Assembly (NCBI GenBank): GCA_032718475.1 | Contig: JAUCBJ010000395.1 | Coordinates: 1 to 38,434, forward strand | Length of the DNA: 38,434 nucleotides | Origin: Nemertoderma westbladi | Taxonomy: Eukaryota; Xenacoelomorpha; Nemertodermatida; Nemertodermatidae | Direction of reading: 5' to 3' | Shown: piece after piece, positions 21,648 through 33,400 of the stretch | Numbering within the stretch: the first letter of the stretch is position 1 | How the letters are laid out: each line of letters opens with the position of its first letter | Notes under the pieces: generated by a model | Databases searched by the model: none | Told to the model about the DNA's origin: nothing | The model's input: only the letters and a program-made list of their open reading frames with translations | Program-made: the position numbers and the translations under genes

Positions 21648-23303
21648 ACTTCCATCGGACATCTTGCCTTTCAGGAATACGGATGGAATTTCAAAGTCGG
21701 AAATCCCATCAACTATCAACAAGTATACGGAGACCATTATTCTCGATTATACTTTGATGGACCATTGACCGCACCTGGCGCCGTGAATAGCTTCATGAGT
21801 GTTCCACTCCGTCCCTCCTTAGCTATCTACACGATCTTTGAAAACACCGCACTTTCCGGTTGGCTACCCGATGTGTGCAGTCGCACTATACGCGCCCATC
21901 CATTAATACTTGGGACCAAACTCGCTAAGCTAGATGAACATAATAAATTCATCCGCTTCGAATGTTTTCGGCGATTTTTAACCCCGTTCCGCAACGTGGA
22001 TAGCCAATTTAAAGACCGCGCTTTGACCAAGCTCAGCCTAAGAAACTCAGCTGCAGAGAAGTTAGATAGCGCTGGATTTGCCATTTTCAAAGAGATTTGT
22101 ATATCGAACTTGCACTCCTCTGTTATACAAAGACCTCGAATCCCCACAGGTTATTCTGTCGTGGAAATTCAGACAATAGGTCCACTTGAAGAGACAGACA
22201 TGCCCACCTCAGCTATGCACTGGGAAGACGAACCAATATGCCTAGAATCTGAGGAGATTCAGCCTATCGCGCCCCGGAACAGCGACAACGATTACATCCT
22301 AGAATGGTATCAAGGTCCACAGTGTCTCACTGCGTACGATTATCACCATGCCAACTATGTTTCTCGGCAACGTTGTCGGTTATGCGCATCGAGAGACCAT
22401 GTTACGCCCATGGACACAAACGTCCGCTGTTCCTATTTCCACGAACAACCGGCGATGGAAATTTATTGCGCATATTGCAGACTCAATAACTTGCATATTT
22501 TTGCGGTTTGCCCTCAATTTATGACTCAATGTCACCATTGTCAACTAAAGGGACACGCCAGTTTCGATTGCCCTTTTAATCACGATTTGGAAAGCGTAGA
22601 TGAAATGATCACACTACGTTACATCAGAGCTTGGGAAGCGAACGCTGATTTACATTGTGATTCGCGCCATCGCTATTATCCTGGACGCGCTTACGAAGGA
22701 GTTTATGCGTTCCATCCTTATCTATTCGCTTCTGTCGAACAGAAATCACGCATATCGAGTTACGAACTACTGAAGCGCGTCGGAGAATGTATTTCAACCA
22801 AATTCGTACGCAAATTTCTCAGGAGTGTTAATCCTAGCGACCTTCATTCCTATAACTTAATCAATTTTATCCATCAGGATCCGGACTATGGAGACTTATT
22901 TGTTAACTCACGCCCCGAGTTACAAGAAGTATATCGACGGCCTTACGAATACCGAGCCCACGAACGCGAGTTGGAAAGAACCATTAAACCCAGGAAGTTC
23001 CTGACTGCCTATGGTCCACCCACGGCTCTCATTCAGACCACTCGTAAAGGACCCGTAAGAGCGGCCGTCCTAAAACGCGCTCTAAAGGCCGTTAGACCCC
23101 TCTCCCCCGACGTTGATGTCAACCAACCCGGCACTTCGACCGGCGGATACACCGACCATAATCCTACACCCTCTGATGAAATCATATTGCACCCTTCACC
23201 CAGGAGTTATAGCCCTCCTTGTAAAGTGGCTCGCCCCAAAGAGAAAAGGACTCTGGCCAGCTTTAAAAAACTGTGTAAACGCCATCCGCGCAAGAAAGAC
23301 TAA
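21648..23303 (+). CDS. Gag-like block, third part with CCHC zinc knuckles and a basic tail
   Basis: Same frame as the preceding part; open from just after TGA 21647 to TAA 23301. A Cys-rich cluster holds a knuckle C-x2-C-x5-H-x4-C at 22467-22511 and a canonical C-x2-C-x4-H-x4-C at 22530-22571. A looser CRLC....H group starts at 22374. CCHC pairs of this kind bind nucleic acid in Gag nucleocapsid domains, including those of BEL/Pao elements. The C-terminus is Lys/Arg-rich (KRTLASFKKLCKRHPRKKD). The inference is a Gag-like structural protein, although the whole block (about 1400 codons) is far larger than usual Gag and lies after pol. A captured gene is the alternative. Confidence 0.65.
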   Translation, partial: TSIGHLAFQEYGWNFKVGNPINYQQVYGDHYSRLYFDGPLTAPGAVNSFMSVPLRPSLAIYTIFENTALSGWLPDVCSRTIRAHPLILGTKLAKLDEHNKFIRFECFRRFLTPFRNVDSQFKDRALTKLSLRNSAAEKLDSAGFAIFKEICISNLHSSVIQRPRIPTGYSVVEIQTIGPLEETDMPTSAMHWEDEPICLESEEIQPIAPRNSDNDYILEWYQGPQCLTAYDYHHANYVSRQRCRLCASRDHVTPMDTNVRCSYFHEQPAMEIYCAYCRLNNLHIFAVCPQFMTQCHHCQLKGHASFDCPFNHDLESVDEMITLRYIRAWEANADLHCDSRHRYYPGRAYEGVYAFHPYLFASVEQKSRISSYELLKRVGECISTKFVRKFLRSVNPSDLHSYNLINFIHQDPDYGDLFVNSRPELQEVYRRPYEYRAHERELERTIKPRKFLTAYGPPTALIQTTRKGPVRAAVLKRALKAVRPLSPDVDVNQPGTSTGGYTDHNPTPSDEIILHPSPRSYSPPCKVARPKEKRTLASFKKLCKRHPRKKD

Positions 23304-23370
23304 CTGTTTAGAGTATTTACGTATATTAGAAACTGTGATTTTGTATATTTATAGACTTGAATCCCATTTT

Positions 23371-23380
23371 CTGGGAGCGG
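23371..23380 (+). other. Polypurine-like tract before the 3' LTR
   Basis: CTGGGAGCGG abuts the LTR start TGTAAAAG. This is the expected place and style for the plus-strand primer of reverse transcription. Confidence 0.55.
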
Positions 23381-24576
23381 TGTAAAAGCTTTTGCGGATA
23401 TAATCAGTCCCCTTGCCCGCAAAGTCCCGTGTGGGTGTTTTAACGGACATAAAAGTTGTTCTTCTATATGTGTGCTTTGGAGGACATGGCAAGACACAAA
23501 ACCCGCAATGCGTCAAATCCTCTAGCACAGTGTAGCCTTGATGATTCAGATTACGACATCTAACAGCTGGTTGCTGGCATGGAAACGGCCGTTGGACACA
23601 TGGTTCTTTGTTCAGCTTAACAGCCAATCAGAGCGATTTTTACTTTAGATGTGGAGATATTCTACAGATCGTACTAGGCGTGTTCAGTCTTACAGTGTTA
23701 TAGTTTTGTTGTTTCTATCTAGGCCAAGAACACCGGCTCTGGAGTCAATTTGTTTTCAGACTTTAGAAGAAACATTAGTAGGCTTAGATTATAGAACGTA
23801 TAACTGTTACCAACCCAATCAGTTCAGTCTTACATTATCGGTTCAGTGCACGGTGCAAGTCACTGCAACATACATTATTATACTGCTATTTACTGTTGTC
23901 ATTATTTGTATCAGTTGGTTGAATATTATTACTTGGAGAACATCGATAAATAACCCAAATTTCCCAATTTTCTTGATACACTACAGGTTAGAGAGACAGG
24001 TTACATATAGCGATTGCGACTTATATTATCGTGGTTTGTAGTGAATTTAATGCTATTTGATAGGCACTACATGAGTCAATTGCTGTTCTCTTTATGTATG
24101 ATAAAATTCATTGACGGTCGGCAGATTAGTGTGCAGTATTGTGCGGTACCGGTAGTGTGCATGATTGTGGCTGATAACTAAGCATTTCCTAAAGAATGCG
24201 CCTCATACGTGAATCATAAGCCTTACCTTCTTACCGTTGTGTTTAGTATAAGTCATATCTCTGTTTACCTAGATAGAGCGCCACGTCCTAAAGGAACTGT
24301 TAATATTTCCCGAAAGTGAATAATATTCGTCAGAAATTATTTATTAACGATCAATCGAATAATACAGTAAGCTTACACTGCAATAAAAATCTAAGCCCTC
24401 CGAATCCAGTCTCCCGGGTATATCCAGCGGGTGAATGGACGCGCACTAGGCTGGCTTCGGCTAATGTTGTGTTTATTGGTATTAAATACTCGTCATATGT
24501 TAAAGTCTATTTATAAACCAAAAGACATATAAATTTTGGCAGGTTAAACTGCTAAAGGTCTTCAAAAGCGCGTACA
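23381..24576 (+). repeat. 3' LTR (1196 bp)
   Basis: Copy of 10151-11345 with seven small differences (four substitutions, three single-base indels). It ends CGTACA at 24576; the following CATAGG is unlike the base pairs before the 5' LTR. Confidence 0.93.
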
Positions 24577-25295
24577 CATAGGAAGATCTACAACTATCTC
24601 ACTCATCTCAGACAGAAAATATTGTTTCATTTGATTTGATGGTGGGCCTAAATCCTTGGGCCCACAGGTCGATTTCTTCGCATTTCGCAGCTACAGACTG
24701 ATACAGAGCTGCACCTGCATTTAATTAATATATCAGCCTAGCGGAATCAATGAGGAGTATGGTGGCTTATTTGGGCAAATTAATTTTATTTATTTTATTG
24801 ATATGTTTTTTTTTTGGCTTGTTGGTCTTGGTAGTTAGCTGAATTATCAAATTATTTAACCGATAGAAAGCCGCCCCAATATTAGATTATAAAAACAACA
24901 TTTCCATTGGGTAAGAAAGTGGAGGAGAGCCAGCCCGACTTTTAATTAAATTTTATATTACGCGATCAATTTTCACTCGTCATGAAACCTAACATGTACT
25001 GATGTATGTGAACCTTTTGTTAAATTTGTTGGCTGTGCGTTGGCGGCTGTTTGGGCGGGGTGTGGTACACTTTTCACACTGAAACAATAGGGTTGTGAAA
25101 TGTTACAGGGATCCAAGATATTTCATTTATATTTTATTATGAGAGGAATTTTGAACAAACAACGTAATTACTGTATGTAACGAAATAATTGTTTTGGGGT
25201 TTAACTTGAAATCCTCCCCAAATATTTAATATATATATATCTATTTAGATATCAGGAACAAGATGGGTACAGTACGACCTGACCTGACTGGCGAA
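24577..25295. other. Non-coding stretch after the BEL-type element
   Basis: AT-rich with no frame of interest. I looked for minus-strand exons that could continue the unnamed gene beyond the insertion and found none. Confidence 0.4.
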
Positions 25296-25896
25296 ATATA
25301 TAGAAACAATGTGATCCAGTCTCCTATCAAAAATGAAACCTAACTACAAATAAACACTTTAATAACTGCACGAATAACTATCCTATATATTAGAAAATAC
25401 AGCACTTTTAGTCCGCCGAAAGGGGTAACTCTACATACTAAATTTGTTAAAAATAAAGGGTTTCAGGATTTAAACACTGTACCCGGGGAAACCGTGCAAT
25501 ACAGCCATTATAGATTTATTTGTTATTTTATTTAGGCTTAGTGGTATCAGTTTTTGGGTTTCATCTATTTACTACTAATTTGTTGTATTTCTCTATTTCA
25601 GTATTTTTGGTTTCATTTCCTGTATTATATTGGTCAATTGGTACTGTGCCGTATTTAGATAGGGTAGGGACTCACAGTACACTGCTGATGATGGAGCTGT
25701 GTTTCCCCGGGTACAGTGTTTAAATCCTGAAACCCTTTATTTTTAACAAATTTAGTATGTATACTTACCCCTTTCGGCGGACAAAAAGTCCTGTATTTTC
25801 TAATATATAGGATAGTTATTCGTACAGTTATTAAATGTTTATTTGTAGTTAGGTTTCATTTTTGATAGGAGACTGGATCACATTGTTTCTATATAT
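25296..25896. mobile_element. Palindromic element with 197-bp inverted arms (MITE or fold-back type)
   Basis: Arm 25296-25492 and arm 25701-25896 are reverse complements at most positions, with a few substitutions and one short mismatch block. The 208-bp centre contains no coding frame of note. The outer ends run into (AT)n, so the exact termini and any TA target duplication are obscured. Confidence 0.85.
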
Positions 25897-26054
25897 ATAT
25901 TTTATATATATATCTTTATATTTATATATCCATATATGTATTATATTTAAAATTATTTCCATGATCATGGTCATTCACTCGTCTGTGAGCGGATTCAATT
26001 CCGCTCCATTACCCTCACAAAGTTGGGAAGTGGCACCTTTTCAGCAATATTGGA

Positions 26055-26086
26055 GATACGAGATTGGTAACAACCAATCTCGTATC
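26055..26086. repeat. Perfect hairpin, 14-bp stem and 4-nt loop
   Basis: 26055-26068 (GATACGAGATTGGT) is the exact reverse complement of 26073-26086, around the loop AACA. Confidence 0.85.
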
Positions 26087-27432
26087 ACACCCAATAACGG
26101 GGACAACACACACTCCAAAAGCCACACAAAGGGAGGTTAGAGGTCAAATTACCTCGGGAGAGAAAATAACCAACAGGGGCCAACAGAGGGGGAAGCACTC
26201 TCAAAGAGGTGAAAGGCGTGAAGTAGGTTATCAACCAATAGGAGCGGGGAAAAGCATCCACTGAACGAAGGCCACAGTAGTGTAGGAATGGTTACATATA
26301 TATATTGTCAGTGCACATTTACCGGTTCAGTTATTCAGTCGTTAGTTCAGTGCAGACCGGTGATATTCTTCACTGTCACCAATACATACCGGTACTGTTT
26401 CAGGAAACTATCATCATTCAGTTACTCGGTTTATTGTGCTATTATTATCAGCTCTATCATTATTAGAGAACATCAAGGGACAACATCGAACTCTTGTTAT
26501 TTTATCACAACGGCCTCGGCCTAGCTACTATACAAACGGTGACGCATAGATTAACTTATCCGGTCGGGATCCCTTGATCCCGTCACATCGTCTTTAGTTA
26601 TAATTTTGTTTGCATGAAAGACACGTTCGTGGAGCCTTCGCGCAGCACGAAGTGAGCAAAGCCTTTAGCATATGGTCACCATTAACGAGTTGTCTGCCGT
26701 TAGTCAGAAGTCTTCAACACAATACTCGTCCTCCTCTTGTGCCTCGTAGCGTTCGTTCGTTTTTGACCAACTTCGAATTCTTTCTAAACTTTCGACGGAC
26801 TACATACATACCAAGTTTCGTTTAATTTCATCAAGGAATAACCGAGTTATTAGCGATGAAAATTTTACGACGACAGACAACTCGCCAATGGCACCCATAT
26901 GCTTCTGATATAATCTTAATCTTAAACCAATATAAGCTCTTAAAGTCAGCCAACTATTAGGGGGGGGGGGGGGTTGTATTACCCCTAAATTGAACTTCAC
27001 CTATTGGTGTCTCAATGAGTCCACTGTATTCATAAATTTTTGGGTCCGGCCCAACCATATAGAATAGGATATAGGCCTATGTAGCCAAACGTCTCTACAG
27101 CTCCAGGCTGGACTACTGTAAGTAGTCTATGGTAAAGTTGAAATACTTAGCAAGCTTCCGTCCTTCTGCCAAATCAGCTCCTGATGATCCATCTAAGCTT
27201 GCAGCTTCGAGGCGGTACGGTTGGTGCAGGTAAAGTCCCACACAGGGTTTATTTCCATTTGACCATGGGAGCAGTGTGGCGGCTACATCAGGTCGCTTTA
27301 GGTCGTTGTTGTTGATAAGCTGACTGGCACAAGTGTGGCGGGTACCTCAGCGGATTGGAGAGCACAGCCCACAGGCGGTGTCGTGCGTGTCTGCTCTTGG
27401 CAAACTTGCAGATTAAAGCATGGCTGGCTGAA

Positions 27433-27469
27433 CCATCAACGACGGCACCAGTGGTGCCGTCGTTGATGG
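27433..27469. repeat. 37-bp perfect palindrome
   Basis: 18-bp arms 27433-27450 and 27452-27469 are exact reverse complements around a single G at 27451; the left arm begins CCATCAACGACGGC. Confidence 0.9.
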
Positions 27470-27580
27470 CACCACAAACACAACGGTGGGTAGAGCAAAC
27501 AGGTGCGCCAAGACGGAGAGCAACAGTCATACCGAACTGTTCGTCAGTAAGGCTGAGGCCAATGATTGTAGAAGGGATAG

Positions 27581-29867
27581 CATATTCTGTTTCGTAGGAA
27601 ATACAGCAGCTCTATACAAGACTGTAATGCATTTACACTTCAACCCTTCTCCAGTGATCACCGCCTTATTGTGGCCAAGGTAAGACTTAGTCTGCGTGCT
27701 AGCAGAACAACGAAATCTGCCTTGCCGCGGCATGACTGGTCCTCTCTGTTGCAACAGCCAAGTGTGAGATCCAGCTTCACACTACAGCTGAGCAACAGGT
27801 ATGAGGCTCTTGCCTCTGAAGCGGCAGATCACTGTGAGGGCTATACTGCCTTTACAGAAGCAGTTAAGTTAGCAGCTGCAGAAACAGTTCCTGTATACCC
27901 TCGAAACAGGAAAAGGGCCCCCTGGACTGACAACAAAATTCAGAAGTGCCGAAATGACCTTCATAAGGCGCAGAAAGAGTCCCGACTCAAACAGACTACA
28001 GCGGCCAAGAATGCAGTTAAGGCTGCATCTAGGTCCCTGAACAGGCAGTACTCTGTTAATCTACAGGAGCTAATAAACCAACAGGTTGATGCCATCAATG
28101 ATGCTGACGACAGCAGGCAATCATCCCAGGCATGGAAATCGATCAATTTGCTTACTGGGCGGAAAAGCCAACCAACCACCAAGGTTAAGGCTGAATCACC
28201 AGCCGATCGCCTCAATGGTTGGAAAGCCCACTTTGAAAAGCTCCTAAATAATGACAGGGTATTGCCTGATAACTTTATAGAAGTAAAAGTGTCTGAGTCT
28301 GTACTCCCAGATATTCCCATTGGCGATATCTCCTTTGCAGAAGTGAAGGCTGCTGCAAAGAGCATTAAGACCAATCGTGCCAGTGGAGTAGATGGTGTTC
28401 CCCCTGAGGTCTTTAAAATACCTGAGTGTTTAAAGCTCATCTATCCCATCATAGTAGACATGTACCGAACAACAAGAGTCCCACAAGAAATGAAAACAAA
28501 TAAGTTGGTGCCAGTTCCCAAGAAGGGCAACCTAACACTCTATGGTTCTTTTCGGGGAATCTCATTGATCTCGATTGCTGCAAAGCTATACAATAGGATT
28601 CTATTAAATCGCATTAGGGATCCCATTGAGAGACTGCTCCGTGGAAATCAGAATGGGTTCCGTAAAGGTCGTGGGACCATGGAGCCCATTTTGGCACTTA
28701 GAAGGATAATTGAAGAATTATCAAAAAAGACAGGCATCTGGCTGTTATCTTTGTTGACTTCTTCAAGGCCTTTGATTCAGTCTCTCGCTCACGTATGTTC
28801 AGCATACTTTCATTATATGGGATTCCTGATGAAATTATTGCAGCAATCAGATCAGTATACGATGGTTCGACAACATTTGTGTCTACTGTTGATGGTGACA
28901 CAGAACCATTTGAAGTGTTATGGGGCGTCCTCCAAGGAGACACACTTGCACCATTCTTGTTCATTATTGTGGTTGACTATGTTCTACGCATGTCCTTAGA
29001 TCATCATAATGATGATGGGGTGATGATAACTCCACCTACTGGCTCCAGAAGTCGAGGAAATCCTGCCAAGTACCTACTGATCTAGACTTTGCTGATGACT
29101 TTGGAGTACTCTCAGAATCATTAGAGGGAGCCCAACGGCTCCTCAGCTCATTAGAACATGCTGCTTCTAGTGTTGGTCATTTTATTAACTCCAGAAAGAT
29201 CAACATTTTGACAGTTAACTTTGAAAGTCCTCAGCAAGTCTCTGATCGGATGAGCATAAGCTCAAAGGATGGTATGCTTGAGCATGTGGACGACTTCTGT
29301 TACCTGGGATCATGGATCCGGAAGTCAGGTGAGGACCTTCGAATACGTAAGGGAAAGGCATGGGCAGCCTTGAATAGGCTTTCCAGGATTTGGAAGTCAC
29401 CGAGAATTAATCGGAAACTTAAGGTCCGATTATTTAGAGCAGCAGTAGTTCCAGTACTCCTCTACGGGAGTCCATGCTGGGCTCTAACTGCTGAGGACAC
29501 CAAATCTCTGGATGGCACATTCACAATAATGCTACGCCGGGTTCATTGTGTCAAGTACAATGCACACATCTCCAACCAGACACTATATAACATTGGAGGT
29601 GTCTCATTGGTTCCCCCAAGCTTGACACTAGAACAAAATCGCCTCCGCTTTGCAGGACATTGCTTTCGCCGTGAGGACCAGCCAGCGCATAATCTTGTAC
29701 TTTGGCAGCCTCATGGAGTGAATAAGCATGGTGGACAGCCCATGACTTTCTTGAGACGCATCTTAAAGGACACTGTCCTTGAAGATGCGGATGATCTAGC
29801 AAATGTCATGGGTGATAGGGAGTTGTGGCGGTGCAATTTTGTTGACAAGCCGGCACAGCATTCTTAA
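27581..29867 (+). pseudogene. Non-LTR retrotransposon (LINE), 5'-truncated and frameshifted
   Basis: Encodes the end of an AP-type endonuclease (SDHRLIVAK at 27653) and a reverse transcriptase: SGVDGVPPEVF, FRGISLISIAAKLYNRIL, NQNGFRKGRGT, then VDFFKAFDSV, GVLQGDTLAPFLF and the catalytic FADD near 29090. The maturase-like C-terminal part ends at TAA 29865. The frame changes at an A6 run (28724-28729) and again near 29070, so it cannot make one protein as written. The endonuclease N-terminus is missing, as is usual for truncated LINE insertions. The clade is not assigned. A tail with (TAG)n at about 29899 and low-coding sequence to about 30055 is probably the 3' UTR. Confidence 0.85.
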
Positions 29868-30259
29868 AAATGCAGCTGCAATGCAGCATGCCGATACTAG
29901 TAGTAGTAGTAGTAGATGCGTGGCAGCCCTTAAGGCAGGATACAGTGCTGTTGTCAATGGATGATATCAGTGATGTCAGTTGGGATTCGGACACTGGATC
30001 CTGCCAAGATCTTAGATTGCTCCTATGTTTCTGAGTTATCATATAGGAGGGAGAGTGGTTTATAAATTTTTATTAATTAAATTGGAAATAATTATACAAA
30101 TTCTGTAATACGACCTGTGTTTTTATTCTTAATAAATAATATTTTACCTAATGTGATAATTTAGTGCTATTCATTATTAATATTCTGTAGTATACTGTAT
30201 ATACAGTTATTTAGTAGTTATTTTAATGTAAATTTAATATGTTTCATTAATATTTTCAG
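29868..30259. other. LINE 3' tail and sequence before the nuclear receptor exon
   Basis: Short (TAG)5 run near 29899-29914, then AT-rich sequence leading into the pyrimidine tract and AG at 30259. Confidence 0.5.
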
Positions 30260-30431
30260 GGTGCGACTTCATTCCGATAGCTGAATTACTAATTGTTATG
30301 GAAGGTCTATCATGTGTGGCTATTTGTAGAGTTTGTGGCGATGCCTCCAGTGGCAAACACTATGGTATCCTAGCCTGTAATGGCTGCTCGGGCTTCTTTA
30401 AAAGGAGTGTTAGAAGGAAGTTGGTTTACAG
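30260..30431 (+). CDS. NR2E3: NR2E3-like exon: first zinc finger and P-box
   Basis: Acceptor ATATTTTCAG and donor ACAG|GTAGGA. From ATG 30298 it reads [18 protein letters not shown] and carries the four cysteines of finger 1 and the recognition helix ([15 protein letters not shown]). The P-box CNGCSG is the NR2E3 form. Confidence 0.9.
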
Positions 30432-33400
30432 GTAGGATAGAACATTCATACAAATAGAGTTTTGGTTGAGCTATGTTGCAGGGGAAGTTTTGTTTATAGC
30501 CGGTCATGCCGTATATATGGTTTTCCATTCCAGTGAGCTAATACTTGACAAAAGGGTCGCGTACAATCTTCGATAGTTTATTAATATTTTTTTTATTTTT
30601 TAGTCCGCCCGTGAATCTATTCCAGTTTCTTACCTATAAACTGATAAGACTTCATGTTAGATTATTTAGAGTATTTACAACAGTACATGTATGGTACCTA
30701 TTTGCCAGTACCTATAGCTACATGTATTATTTTGCGACCAGTTTTAATTTATATGTTTATAGATGTCAAGGCGGTAACAGTTTGTGTATAATCGACAAGG
30801 CCCACAGGAACCAATGCCAGGCGTGTCGGTTGAAAAAATGCCTTGAATCTGGAATGAATAAGGATGGTTAGTAAGTTTCTTATTTAAAAAAATAATAATC
30901 ACCTTTTTCGGTGTTTAATAATACAAGCCATGAGCCTCAGTCAGCATCATACGAGACACGAGAGATCGACCGTCAACAGGATCTCAGATGGTTAATTTCC
31001 ACAAGCAACGTCATTCAGCACATCTTCCATAGTTCCATCGTCTACCTGTAATCATGTGGCATGGAAATGTAACCATGTGGCTGCCAGCGCAGGTGTCCAC
31101 CGTGTCAGACCTCTCTTACGAATGGGGTGGGGTAAAAGACAAGAAGCACCGGAAGATAAGAAGATGATTGCCATTAACATTGTTATAAAAAGAACTAAAG
31201 AGCGACTGGTCCAATATGGACAAGGACAACTGTTTCAAAAATGTGTTTCTAAAGATTGAAATCACAAAAGTAGAAACTATAATTCACCAACATAACGTGG
31301 TAGTAAATGCGTCAAGCTATTGACTAATGTGGAGTTGTTGGGGGCAAGCCATTTATTTAAGGCACTACAGTTTATGTATTCCACGAGTTGTGATTATTAC
31401 ATATTTTTAAAACTATTACAAAATATATGACTGCTAATTGATTAACAAGGTTCCATTCTACTGTAGCAATAGCGTGTATATCCTATTATCTCTCAAATAA
31501 CTATATCATTGAGTTCTCACACATTTATTTTACAATGCTTTGCCCTTAATTTAAATTGTAACCGTTTACATTATTTTTATTTGCAACTTTGACAACTTCA
31601 TAATGTAACAAGATTAAAATACAGTAGCTATATTTTTTACAGCGGTACAAAACGAACGACAACCCCGGAGTACAACACAAGTTCATCTGGAACAAATAAG
31701 TAGAGAGGTTTATCGACGAAAGATGAACATGACATGGCCCTTGAATCCACCTGCAGACTGCGGAATGATGAGTCGGCCTCTAGAAGGTTTCCCGTCGATG
31801 TCGCTGCCCCACCACCAACAGAGACCGTTAATGATAACAGGTATGTGGATAATGTGCTAAGCTACCAGTATATTATTGATGTTGAAAGCCGACACCGACA
31901 ACTTATGAATTGGTGTATAAAAATTTAAGCGGAAGGACCTCACCGGTGTAATAAGCATAGTTCTTCAATAATTGAATTACCCAAGCTCAAGCTGTTACGC
32001 AAGGCTGTCAGGAGTAACCTCTACGGTCCATGCGTATCGAGGATCGAAGAAGGTTGAACAGCTAGAAGAAACGACACTTCGAAAATGGAAGAATGAATCC
32101 AGAAGCAAAAATTGCAAAGATCTATCATATTTCTTATAACAGTAACATGTATTTCTTATTACCTTTGATTCGTCTGCCAAGTAATCTGTTTTGTATTCTT
32201 GATTAAAATGATTAGGTACAAATTCAAATAATTCAAAGGTAAAAGAAATATTCTTATGTATCCCAAACAACTGTTATTCCCAAAGTTTAATTAATAATTT
32301 TTCAGATATCCCTATCAACTACTGTCCAAATGGTACCGGTACCATGACAACTCCTCCTATTCCTCGCTACCCTCTACCAATGCTCAATCCCGAAGTTAAT
32401 GAAGTCATGGCCAACCTGTTCCTCGCCTCCATACAATGGGCCAAAAGTATCTTCCACTCCAAGGGCATTGGCTTCTCTGACCAGGTAGGTCGGTTCTTCG
32501 GTTCATGATCAACTTGTAGGTCAGATAATGACCAAGTAGTAGGTCACATATTATGCCTGTTGTTCAACATATTATGTTTCTTAACTAACACAGGATAGGT
32601 TATTGCGTTAGATAATAAGTAATAATTAATCAATTAGATTATGTATAAACGTTTTCTAAATAGTTATAAAATAGCGAGTTCTATTTCTAACAATAAAGTT
32701 GTCTTAAACAATTTTAATAGGATTTTGTTTAGAAGAGGAAAAAATGAGGAATGTCCTAACCGGGGATTGAACCAACGATAAACGGTCCTCTTCAGGGTTT
32801 ATGAAATAAAGTTGCAAATTTTAAAATCCACTTGATGGTTGACTGGTCGTCATTGGCTTATCATCTAGCTGTGAGATCCGGGTTTCGATCCCGTGTGGAA
32901 CCAGTTACAATTTCGTGCAAAACACATAGCGATATGGAAGCTTGATTTCTGCTGGGCTGGGGGGGGGGGGGGGTGGGGTAAAGGAAGGGTTTGTATTGTT
33001 ATGGAGTGTATCTTACCACCTTTCTGGTAACAGCCCAGAGAGAGGAGCATTGGGATTGCCTCAATGTTTAGTATTTCACGATCACCAAACACGTCAGTCC
33101 TTCAGCCCTGTTCAGTAACGATAAACAGAGCTCAACACACTCCCCTGCCACGTCCTTACTTATAAATTTATTTGTAGGGGACTTCCCTCCTGCTCCACTC
33201 TAATATAATTGAGGCCTGTGGGTCAGCTGTTATATATAGAGGATAATGTAACAAATAAGACAAATATACCGCAAGTGTACCGTACAGGTTAGGTACGCAG
33301 CTTATAATTAATACGGTATACCCAGATACTTTATGTAACATATATTACTAACTAAATTGGCTAACGAATTAATTGTTAGTAAATTTATACTTATTTAGAT

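Larger units (their letters stand above)
10151..24576 (+). mobile_element. BEL/Pao-type LTR retrotransposon with inverted coding order (pol, then gag-like)
   Basis: A 14.4-kb element bounded by direct LTRs (10151-11345, 23381-24576). It contains a pol block (13631-17437) and a second block with zinc knuckles (19057-23303). A purine-rich tract (GGGAGCGG) directly precedes the 3' LTR. No tRNA-complementary primer site starting TGG is visible right after the 5' LTR, and the bases outside the LTRs (ACTTTT and CATAGG) show no target duplication. It is much larger than typical BEL/Pao elements. The clade is inferred from the RT/RNase H/integrase style. Intact LTRs and long frames suggest a young insertion or a recent recombination product. 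Confidence 0.88.
25897..27580. other. Non-coding stretch, possibly with a diverged solo LTR
   Basis: Contains a perfect 14-bp hairpin (26055-26086), a G14 run (26960-26973) and a 37-bp palindrome (27433-27469). Words near 26335-26480 (TTCAGTGCA, TTATTATCAG, TAGAGAACATC) echo the BEL-type LTR in the same order, followed by AACGGTGACGC near 26536. This may be a distant solo LTR, but the match is weak. Confidence 0.3.
30867..33398 (+). other. Nuclear receptor introns
   Basis: Four introns; the last (32485-33398) contains tRNA-like box B sequences and a G15 run (32959-32973). An open frame at 31056-31259 in intron 2 is unmatched and lacks splice sites. Confidence 0.5.

Noticed and set aside
21765-21770. 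TTG start for the third gag-like part
   Set aside because: The frame is open back to TGA 21647 with the same coding character, so the TTG is not a natural start.
22068-22079. DSAG-like tetrapeptide as a possible protease active site in the gag-like block
   Set aside because: It does not match D-S/T-G-A, and no flanking protease sequence was seen.
31056-31259. 67-residue open frame in a receptor intron
   Set aside because: No splice sites fit and no family is recognised; probably chance.
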